Positions 15,910-22,861 of a stretch of 42,065 nt of DNA are shown piece by piece (position 1 is the first letter of the stretch; each line of letters opens with the position of its first letter). This stretch comes from QWOP01 sp003669605 (GTDB lineage Bacteria > Planctomycetota > Planctomycetia > Pirellulales > UBA1268). The notes under the pieces are model-generated. The model made no database searches. It saw nothing but the letters and a program-made list of their open reading frames with translations, and was not told the origin of the DNA. The stretch is taken from the NCBI GenBank assembly GCA_947481985.1, contig CANKIK010000023.1:1-42065 (forward strand). Reading direction: 5' to 3'. The position numbers were made by a program, and so were the translations under genes.

Positions 15910-18615
15910 ATGTCGCAGCAGCGTGGGGGACGGATCGTCGCGGCTTCCTTCCTCGCCGGCCTCGTGGCCGCGACGGGAGTCGGGCCGTTGGTCCTTGTCC
16001 CGCTGCACGAGTCACTCTTCGCCGAGGAGAACCTGCCACGTCATCGGCAAGCGGAGTTTTATCCCGACCAGCCGCCGGCGGCGCCGATCTCCGACGCCGC
16101 GCCGCCGTCCCCCAAGAGCAACGGCAAAACGTGGCAGGGCACCGGCGACCTCCGCAGGCTCGCTCCTGCCTCCCAAGGTGTCGTTCCTGTACAGAAGGCG
16201 CAGGCCAGCCACCGTCCAGTAGTGCTCGTCGCAGCCCCGGTGACGAAAACCGCCAGCCCGCTGCTGACGCGCACTTCGGCAGTCCCGCCGCCGGTGGTCC
16301 CGCGCATCGATACCGCCCGGCGGATTCCCAATCAACCTTCTTCCACGGGCGTCGGTCGTCGTTCTCCTCAGGTGATCGCAGTCCAGTTCGCTGAACCGCT
16401 GTCGGCTGGCCAGGACCTCGCTGCGGCAGCGGCCAGCGCCCCACCGCCGGCTGTGGCATCCCCCGAAACAAAGCCTGTCGCCCCCCGGATCGACCGCCAC
16501 TCCGACCCGGACAGCATCAACTGGTCGCACGCCCCGACCGATGCGGTGCAACCTCTCGAGCCCCCCGCCCCCGGCTCTCGAAGGGGGCCGGTGGCCGATT
16601 GGCTCCGCGACTCGTTCGACGACATCAAGTCGGCACGATCCCAGACGGTCCCCTTCCCGCGGAGGCCGACTTCGTCGACGGCCACCGGCAGTGGTCGGTT
16701 GATCGAGCGGCTCCGGCTCGGGGAACGTCTCCTGGCCCGCGACCGCAAAGACGCTTCGGCTCCGACAGCGCCCCACGGCGAAGACTATGCCACCGGCATC
16801 TGCGACTGGCCGGTGGCGATAAAACTCCATCAGCAGATCGACCTGCTCGCCAAGCCAGGGGGCAGTGAAACAACTGCCTCGGTCCGTTGGGCCGCCGACA
16901 CCGGCGCGATCCTCAAGCGATTGCGGGGGACAAGGGGACCGTGTGACCCGACCGCCGCCACCGGGCTGGCGGCGCTTGAATCGACGGCCGACGCCGGCAT
17001 GCGACTGGCCGACTCCACTACAGACGCCACTCGCGCCGCCACGCTCCGCCGAGCGGCGTTGGCCGTGCAGCGCCGATCCGCGGTCTGGAAGGGAGCGATC
17101 GATGTCTGCACGCAGGCGGCCGACAGATCAGATGCCGCCGCCAGAGAACGATCTGGCGACCTGCTCGCCGAGAGCCGGCTGGAGGCCGACATCATCGCCG
17201 TGCTGGCCGCCCTGGAACGGCTCGAGGAATCGGGCTCGGCCGCCGATGCAGCCGCCATCGCTGCTGCCGTGGCTCGGATCGAGGATGGTCGCTCGACGAG
17301 TGCGGATCGGTTTGCCGATGCGGTCCGCACCCACTACTCCGCCGCCAATGTCCGGGTGGCTGTGCACCAGAAATTCCTCGAGCGGTTGCTCCCTGTCACC
17401 AGCGTCACGACCGCTCCGGTTGATGACAGGGTCCTGGGCCGTCAGGTCCGGGGAACGAGCACCCTCGAGCGTTCCACCGGCGTCCGGTTCGTGCCCGACA
17501 CCGACGGAATCTCCATGAATCTTGAGATTCGGGGCGATGTCGCCTCGCGGACGGTCACCGCATCGGGGCCGGTGTCACTGACGTCGAAGGGTTCTTCCTC
17601 GTTCACTGTCCGCAAGCCGGTGACGATTGGCGAACAAGGTCTTGTCTTCGGCGCAGCCCGCGGTTCGGCCTCGTCTCGCTCGCACTTATCCAATATCCAG
17701 ACCAGTTTCGACGGCGTCCCAATCATGCGGTCCCTGGTGCGGAACATCGCCCGCAACCAGCACGACGAACATCTCCCCGAAGCCAACCGCGAGGTGATCG
17801 ACAAGATCATCGCCCGCGCCTGCCGTGAGGTCGATCAGCAGGCTGAACCGCAGTTCACACAGATGGCCGATAAAATCCGTCTCCAGGCGTGGGAACCGCT
17901 GGAGCGCTTGGGGCTGGAGCCGACCGCGCTCGCCCTCGAGACCACCGCGGGGGTCGCCACGGCCCGGCTCCGACTGGCAGCCCAAGACCAACTTGCGGCC
18001 CACACACCGCGGCCGCGGGCCCCGGCCGGCTCGTTGCTCAGCGTGCAGGTTCACCAGTCGGCGGTCAACAACGCGCTGGAACGACTGGGGCTGGCCGGAC
18101 GGCAACTGTCGCTGGAGGAACTGGTGACGCTGCTCTGTGAGCGCGCGGGGATTGAGCCCCGTGTGCCCGAGGAGACTCCCGAAGGGGTGGAGATCACCTT
18201 CGCCGCAGAACAACCGCTGTGGGTGGAGTACCGCGACGGGTTGGTGCACGTCCGCATCTCGCTGGACTCGATCGAGAGTGGCCGCCGCAGCTGGCGGGAC
18301 ATCGTCGCCTCAGTCACCTACCGACCGAAGGCAGTCTCGCCGCAAATCTTCCTGGAGCGAGAGGGTCCTGTGCATATCGGGGGGCCGGGCCACCAGGGGC
18401 GCGCTGAACTGGCACTGCGGGCGATCTTCGGGAAGATCTTCCCCAAGGAGCGTCCGCTGCCGCTGCTCCCGGAGACGATTGCCTCCAATCCTCGAATCAC
18501 CGATCTGGCGGTTCTTCAGGCCGCCAGCACCGACGGCTGGTTTGCGATCTCGCTCGGTGAGTTGCCAGCCCCCGTGGCCGTCGCCGCGCCGGCCCGCCGC
18601 ACCCTGCGGAAGTGA
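15910..18615 (+). CDS. Large secreted protein of unknown function
   Basis: I do not recognise a named family in this 901-aa protein. From the ATG at 15910 it opens with a signal peptide or anchor (RIVAASFLAGLVAATGVGPLVLVPL), then a Pro/Ala/Ser-rich low-complexity stretch to about residue 300, an Ala-rich helical region (about 300-500), a central conserved-looking part (NLEIRGDVASRTVTASGPVS and following, about 530-720) and a C-terminal mixed alpha/beta region ending in a conserved-looking SLGELP. The open frame starts earlier, at 15784, but that part overlaps the holB terminator. It is probably exported to the periplasm or outer envelope. The neighbours, holB and fumC, give no hint of its role; it has its own terminator upstream, so it is likely a separate transcript. 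Confidence 0.7.
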   Translation: MSQQRGGRIVAASFLAGLVAATGVGPLVLVPLHESLFAEENLPRHRQAEFYPDQPPAAPISDAAPPSPKSNGKTWQGTGDLRRLAPASQGVVPVQKAQASHRPVVLVAAPVTKTASPLLTRTSAVPPPVVPRIDTARRIPNQPSSTGVGRRSPQVIAVQFAEPLSAGQDLAAAAASAPPPAVASPETKPVAPRIDRHSDPDSINWSHAPTDAVQPLEPPAPGSRRGPVADWLRDSFDDIKSARSQTVPFPRRPTSSTATGSGRLIERLRLGERLLARDRKDASAPTAPHGEDYATGICDWPVAIKLHQQIDLLAKPGGSETTASVRWAADTGAILKRLRGTRGPCDPTAATGLAALESTADAGMRLADSTTDATRAATLRRAALAVQRRSAVWKGAIDVCTQAADRSDAAARERSGDLLAESRLEADIIAVLAALERLEESGSAADAAAIAAAVARIEDGRSTSADRFADAVRTHYSAANVRVAVHQKFLERLLPVTSVTTAPVDDRVLGRQVRGTSTLERSTGVRFVPDTDGISMNLEIRGDVASRTVTASGPVSLTSKGSSSFTVRKPVTIGEQGLVFGAARGSASSRSHLSNIQTSFDGVPIMRSLVRNIARNQHDEHLPEANREVIDKIIARACREVDQQAEPQFTQMADKIRLQAWEPLERLGLEPTALALETTAGVATARLRLAAQDQLAAHTPRPRAPAGSLLSVQVHQSAVNNALERLGLAGRQLSLEELVTLLCERAGIEPRVPEETPEGVEITFAAEQPLWVEYRDGLVHVRISLDSIESGRRSWRDIVASVTYRPKAVSPQIFLEREGPVHIGGPGHQGRAELALRAIFGKIFPKERPLPLLPETIASNPRITDLAVLQAASTDGWFAISLGELPAPVAVAAPARRTLRK

Positions 18616-18870
18616 CGCCAGCGAGGCCGCTCTCTGGCAGAGTCGTCAGCAGCGCCACGCGTCGTCGGGAGCGAAGGCCCGGACAGGGGGCACCTTCACC
18701 CTCCACCACGACAACCTCCCCATCCCTGCCGCCATCCCGCTCTTTTGGGAAGAATTCTCCAGGCACGCTCCACACACCGGCTCAAGCGGTCCTCCCGTTG
18801 CACTGCAGGGCCGGCGGACGAAAAATTGCAGGCTCCCCCCTCCCCCACACGCTCCCTCCGGAACCGACCA

Positions 18871-20280
18871 ATGGCTACTCCCTCCACCCGCACCGAGACC
18901 GACAGCATGGGGGCCGTCGAGGTCGCCTCCGACCGCTACTGGGGCGCCCAGACGGAGCGTTCCCGAGACAACTTTAAAATCGGCCTCGATCGCTTCGAGT
19001 GGGGCCGGGCGGTGAAGAAGGCCCTCGGGATCCTCAAGAAATCGGCGGCGCTTGCCAACGGTGAGCTCGGGCAGATCCCCGCCGAGCGGGTGCGGCTCAT
19101 CGTCCAGGCGGCCGACGAGGTGATCGCCGGGAAACTCGACGACCACTTTCCGCTGGTGGTCTTCCAAACCGGCAGCGGTACACAGTCGAACATGAACGCC
19201 AACGAGGTGATCTCCAATCGCGCTATCGAGATCGCTGGCGGTGTGATGGGGTCGAAGTCACCGGTCCACCCCAACGACGACGTCAACCGCGGCCAGTCGT
19301 CCAACGACACCTTCCCCACTGCCATGCACATCGCCGCCGTCGAGGTGATCCACGATCGCCTCCTGCCGGCGGTGCGGTCACTCCGAGACGTGTTTGCTGA
19401 CCTCTCCCAGCGGACGGCGAGCGTCGTCAAGATCGGCCGCACCCACCTCCAGGATGCGACCCCAATCACCCTCGGCCAGGAGATCTCGGCCTGGCAATCC
19501 CAACTCGACGACCGGATCGCCTCCATCGAACGGTCACTGCCCGGCCTCTATGAACTGGCAATCGGCGGCACGGCCGTCGGCACCGGGCTCAACGCCCACG
19601 CGAAGTTTGGCGACGTCGCGGCGAAGTTCATTGCCAGAGAGACCGGCCACCCCTTCGTCTCGGCGAAGAACAAGTTTGCTGCCCTCTCAGCCCACGATGC
19701 CCTCGTTGATGCAAGCGCCGCCGAGCGCAGTCTGGCGATGGCGCTGCTGAAGATCGCCAATGACATCCGCTGGCTGGCCTCCGGGCCACGCTGCGGGATC
19801 GGCGAGATCTCGATCCCAGAGAACGAACCGGGCAGCTCGATCATGCCGGGCAAGGTCAACCCCACGCAGTGCGAGGCGATGACGATGGTCTGCGTCCAGG
19901 TGTTCGGCAACGACGCCGCAGTGGCCTTCGCCGGCTCACAGGGCAACTTCCAACTCAACGTCTACAAGCCGGTGATGATCCACAACGTGCTGGAGTCGGC
20001 CGACCTCATGGCCGACGCCTGCGACTCGATGCGGATTCACTGTGCGGTCGGCATCCAGCCGAACCTCGCCCGCATCCGCCACAACCTCGACGAGTCGCTG
20101 ATGCTCGTCACCGCCCTCAACACCCACATCGGCTACGAGAAGTCGGCGAAGATCGCGAAGAAGGCCCATCAGGAGGGGACGAGCCTCAAGGCAGCCGCCG
20201 TCGCCTCGGGGCACGTTACGGCAGAGCAGTACGACCAGTGGGTTGTCCCGGCAGAGATGACCCGGCCGCTGTCGACGTGA
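18871..20280 (+). CDS. fumC: Class II fumarate hydratase
   Basis: FumC interconverts fumarate and malate in the TCA cycle without an iron-sulphur cluster. The 469-aa product has the TGSGTQSNMN substrate-loop motif (from residue 100) and the superfamily signature GSSIMPGKVNP (321-331), together with the SSNDTFPTAMH block. Length and motifs fit fumarase rather than argininosuccinate lyase, adenylosuccinate lyase or aspartase, although aspartase is the closest relative. The ATG at 18871 starts the family-typical N-terminus; no strong Shine-Dalgarno is visible. The 255 bases before it hold no recognised feature. It is convergent with glnB. Confidence 0.95.
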   Translation: MATPSTRTETDSMGAVEVASDRYWGAQTERSRDNFKIGLDRFEWGRAVKKALGILKKSAALANGELGQIPAERVRLIVQAADEVIAGKLDDHFPLVVFQTGSGTQSNMNANEVISNRAIEIAGGVMGSKSPVHPNDDVNRGQSSNDTFPTAMHIAAVEVIHDRLLPAVRSLRDVFADLSQRTASVVKIGRTHLQDATPITLGQEISAWQSQLDDRIASIERSLPGLYELAIGGTAVGTGLNAHAKFGDVAAKFIARETGHPFVSAKNKFAALSAHDALVDASAAERSLAMALLKIANDIRWLASGPRCGIGEISIPENEPGSSIMPGKVNPTQCEAMTMVCVQVFGNDAAVAFAGSQGNFQLNVYKPVMIHNVLESADLMADACDSMRIHCAVGIQPNLARIRHNLDESLMLVTALNTHIGYEKSAKIAKKAHQEGTSLKAAAVASGHVTAEQYDQWVVPAEMTRPLST

Positions 20281-20298
20281 TGGCCCTCTGGTCGACGG

Positions 20299-20356
20299 CC
20301 AGACGCAACCGCCAGACGCAACCGCCAGACGCAACCGCCAGACGCAACCGCCAGAC
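20299..20356. repeat. 13-bp tandem repeat between fumC and glnB
   Basis: The unit CCAGACGCAACCG repeats with a 13-base period slightly more than four times, the last copy partial. The period is not a multiple of three and the array lies outside any gene, between the fumC stop and a long inverted repeat. It lacks spacers, so it is not CRISPR. Confidence 0.9.
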
Positions 20357-20400
20357 ACCCCGCCGGGCGAACCGGTGGCACTTGCCGCGACGGGCCTGGC

Positions 20401-20430
20401 GGCTGCACGGCCCCAGATGGCCGTGCAGCC
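20401..20430. terminator. Bidirectional hairpin between convergent fumC and glnB
   Basis: A perfect 12-bp inverted repeat (GGCTGCACGGCC and GGCCGTGCAGCC) with a six-base loop lies between the two convergent genes, eight bases from the glnB stop codon. No T-run follows on either strand, so it is either an atypical terminator or an mRNA 3'-end barrier serving both genes. Confidence 0.7.
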
Positions 20431-20437
20431 GTGAAAT

Positions 20438-20776
20438 TCAGATCGCCGCGCCTGAGGTCTCACCCGTACGGATCCGCACCACCTCCGAGAGATCGGTGAC
20501 AAAGATCTTCCCGTCACCCACCTGACCGGTGCGCGCGGTGGTCATGATTTTATTAATCACCCCCTGGGCCTCGTCGTTGCTGACCACGACTTCGATTTTC
20601 ACTTTGGGAAGAAAGTCGACCGAGTACTCAGCGCCGCGGTAGGTCTCGGTGTGCCCTTTCTGCCGGCCAAAGCCGCGGACCTCGGTGACGGTCATGCCGC
20701 GGATGCCGGCGGCGTTGAGGGCATCCTTGACTTCCTCGAGCTTGAAATGGCGAATGATGGCTTCGATCTTTTTCAT
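20438..20776 (-). CDS. glnB: Nitrogen regulatory protein P-II
   Basis: P-II proteins are trimeric sensors of 2-oxoglutarate, ATP/ADP and, through uridylylation, glutamine; they control glutamine synthetase, ammonium transporters and nitrogen regulators. The 112-aa product is full length. The T-loop carries the uridylylation site Tyr51 (RGAEY) after GRQKGHTE, and the ATP-binding TGxxGDGKIFV motif is at about 82-92. The ATG at 20776 has AGGAG nine bases upstream. A sigma-54-type promoter lies about 130 bases upstream and a sigma-54 activator gene follows further upstream on the same strand. GlnB is favoured over GlnK, but no amtB or glnA is in the window to decide. Confidence 0.95.
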   Translation of the reverse strand: MKKIEAIIRHFKLEEVKDALNAAGIRGMTVTEVRGFGRQKGHTETYRGAEYSVDFLPKVKIEVVVSNDEAQGVINKIMTTARTGQVGDGKIFVTDLSEVVRIRTGETSGAAI

Positions 20777-20856
20777 CGCGTGGAACTCCTGTTGGGGGAA
20801 TTTCGTGAATGCACAGACACCGCGTTTGAGCGGCCGGCGAAAGCCGATCCGCTTTA

Positions 20857-20886
20857 TCAGGCCTCTGGGTTCATCAGGCCTCTGGG
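20857..20886 (-). repeat. Direct repeat in the glnB leader
   Basis: TCAGGCCTCTGGG (plus-strand reading) occurs at 20857-20869 and 20874-20886, 17 bases apart. If the sigma-54 promoter is correct, the pair lies at the very start of the glnB transcript or just at its initiation region. It may be a regulator site or a duplication; no known binding consensus was matched. Confidence 0.7.
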
Positions 20887-20902
20887 ACAACAGTCTCGCA
20901 GT

Positions 20903-20918
20903 TGCACACCGCGTGCCA
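20903..20918 (-). promoter_or_regulatory. Sigma-54 (-24/-12) promoter of glnB
   Basis: On the minus strand the sequence reads TGGCACG-cggt-GTGCA, against the sigma-54 consensus TGGCACG-N4-TTGCW. Only one position of the -12 box differs. The predicted start of transcription is near 20892, giving a leader of about 115 bases. glnB is a classic sigma-54 target in other bacteria, which supports the call. The promoter is the best regulatory match in the window. The rest of 20777-21138 holds the direct repeat and the inverted repeat listed separately and no gene. Confidence 0.75.
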
Positions 20919-21062
20919 TCTGCATGCGATCTTCGAAATCCCTCTCTCTGCCGACAGAGAAGCCAGTTCCAAAAATCTGGCAGGCATGGCGGGTGTCGCG
21001 CTGACGAAGCGCCCTTTGGTGGCTCGGCGGCGCTGGCCCGTCGTTCAACGGCGAAAAAGGGC

Positions 21063-21108
21063 TGTCACGCAGGCGCGGCGCACCTGTCACACAGGCGCGA
21101 CAGGTGCG
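21063..21108 (-). repeat. Nested direct and inverted repeat downstream of the sigma-54 activator gene
   Basis: CGCACCTGTC (21079-21088) is the exact inverse of GACAGGTGCG (21099-21108). Overlapping it, TGTCACGCAGGCGCG (21063-21077) is repeated with one change at 21085-21099. The hairpin lies 30 bases beyond the activator stop codon on the minus strand and could terminate that transcript, but a T-run occurs only about 20 bases further on. It also lies upstream of the glnB promoter and could be an activator site. Confidence 0.6.
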
Positions 21109-21138
21109 TGGTGACTCGGCTTGCCCCTGCCGCGGGGG

Positions 21139-22584
21139 TCAGCCGGGGTGTGGCCCAAGTCCACGAGGATCACCTGCCTGAGGTTCCTCGACCGGGCGGC
21201 GGAATGTGGCCCCGTCGAGGGAATGCCCCTTCATCAGCCGGTAGAGGGTGCCCCGCGGCAGGCGGGCCTCGCGGGCGGCGGCGGAGACGTCGCCCTGGTG
21301 GCGGGTGAGGAGATCGCTGAGGAATTGACGCTCGAAGCGGGCGATCTGTTCGGCCCGCTGCGCAAAGAACCCCACCGCCCCGGCTTCGGCGCCGGCCGAT
21401 CGCCCCGCGGCGGTGACGACCTCGTCGGGAAGATCCTCAACCCCCACCACTGCCGCCCTCGACATAGCGATCGCCCGGCGAACGATGTTTTGCAGTTCGC
21501 GGACATTCCCCGGCCAATGGTAACTGCGGAGCACCTGGTAGGCATCCGGGGAGATGCCACCGATCTGGCGGCTCATTTCCTGGCTGGCCCGGTTGGCGAA
21601 CGACTCGGCGAGCAGGCCGATGTCGTCACCACGGCTCCGCAGCGGAGGCATGTCAATCCGCACGACATTGATCCGGTAAAAGAGATCGCGGCGGAATTCC
21701 CCTTTCGTCACCATCTCATCGATATTTCGCGACGTGGCTGCCACGACGCGGACGTCGACGGCATTCTCCTGTCTGGCACCGACGCGGCGGACGCGCCGTT
21801 CCTGGAGCACGCGGAGCAGTTTGGCCTGGAGCGGGAGCGGTAATTCCCCCACCTCGTCCAGGAATAAGGTGCCGCCATCGGCGAATTCAACCAGCCCCAT
21901 CCGTCTGGCATCGGCGCCGGTGAAGGCCCCCCGTTCATGGCCGAACAGTTCACTTTCCAGCAGCGCGTCTGGGATGGCACCGCAGTCGATCGGGACAAAC
22001 GGTCCCGCTGCACGCCGGCTGCGACGGTGAACGGCGCGGGCAACGAGTTCCTTGCCGGTTCCTGTCTCGCCGGTGACGAGCACATCCACGTTGCTGGCCG
22101 CCACCCGGTCGATGATCGAGTACACCTGCCGCATCGGTGGGCTCTCGCCAAGAAACCCTTCGAATGAATAGGGGCGCTCGACCACGCGGCGGAGCACCTG
22201 CTCGGCATCCCGGCGGCGGCTGGAGGCCAGGAGCCTTGCCAGACTGTCCTCCAGTTCGTCCTCGATACGGGCGAGGTCGAGATAGTCACCCGCACCGGCC
22301 TGAAGACATGCCCTGGCGGTTTCGACGTCCGGCCTGGAATCGATGACCACCAGTGGCAATTGGGGGTCAGCCGCGGCGATCGCCCCGTGGAGCCGCACCG
22401 CCAACTCACCGGCGCGTGTGGTGACGACCCCCAGATCCCAGGAGTCACGGGCGACGCTGTCGAGCACGCGCTCCAGCGACGGTTCGACCCGGACTTCCAT
22501 CGGCTGCAACCGGGCCACCAACCGGGCGTAGGGCAAGCCGCCAGAGCCGGCGGAATCGGCGATGAGGATCCGCGGCTGACGCAT
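21139..22584 (-). CDS. Sigma-54-dependent transcriptional activator with a degenerate receiver domain
   Basis: This 481-aa protein activates RNA polymerase holding sigma-54. The AAA+ domain (about 140-375) has Walker A GETGTGKE (172-179), the sigma-54 contact loop GAFTGA (219-224) and the Walker B segment LFLDEVGEL. A C-terminal Fis-type helix-turn-helix (AAREARLPRGTLYRLMK) follows. The N-terminal ~120 residues have the layout of a response-regulator receiver but the phospho-accepting Asp position reads Thr55 (WDLGVVTT), so it is probably not phosphorylated in the usual way. The ATG at 22584 (MRQPRIL) was chosen at the receiver-like start; the frame extends upstream without similarity. It is divergent from the SEC-C-like gene and lies upstream of glnB, but whether it regulates glnB is unproven. 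Confidence 0.9.
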   Translation of the reverse strand: MRQPRILIADSAGSGGLPYARLVARLQPMEVRVEPSLERVLDSVARDSWDLGVVTTRAGELAVRLHGAIAAADPQLPLVVIDSRPDVETARACLQAGAGDYLDLARIEDELEDSLARLLASSRRRDAEQVLRRVVERPYSFEGFLGESPPMRQVYSIIDRVAASNVDVLVTGETGTGKELVARAVHRRSRRAAGPFVPIDCGAIPDALLESELFGHERGAFTGADARRMGLVEFADGGTLFLDEVGELPLPLQAKLLRVLQERRVRRVGARQENAVDVRVVAATSRNIDEMVTKGEFRRDLFYRINVVRIDMPPLRSRGDDIGLLAESFANRASQEMSRQIGGISPDAYQVLRSYHWPGNVRELQNIVRRAIAMSRAAVVGVEDLPDEVVTAAGRSAGAEAGAVGFFAQRAEQIARFERQFLSDLLTRHQGDVSAAAREARLPRGTLYRLMKGHSLDGATFRRPVEEPQAGDPRGLGPHPG

Positions 22585-22861
22585 GGCGGGATGGGGTGGA
22601 CCGACGTCTGTGGATCCGAGAACTCTCCCGGACCGGGTCGCACCGGCCGCCTCTCCAGTGTGACTTGCCAGGGAGTATGCAGGCCCCGGGGCCAACGGGC
22701 AAATCGGGCCTGTCAAAAGCAGACCGATCGCTGCCCGCCGCCGCGGCCTCTGGTACATTCCGGTTTTCGGGCAGTCCGCCACTCCAGCCGCCGTTTCCAG
22801 GCGACCGCGGGCCGCCCGACCGCCGCCGGGGCGCACCCCGGGAGAGGAGATTCTGTCAACG

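Noticed and set aside
20299..20356. Possible CRISPR array
   Set aside because: The 13-bp units are directly adjacent with no spacers and no cas genes are present.
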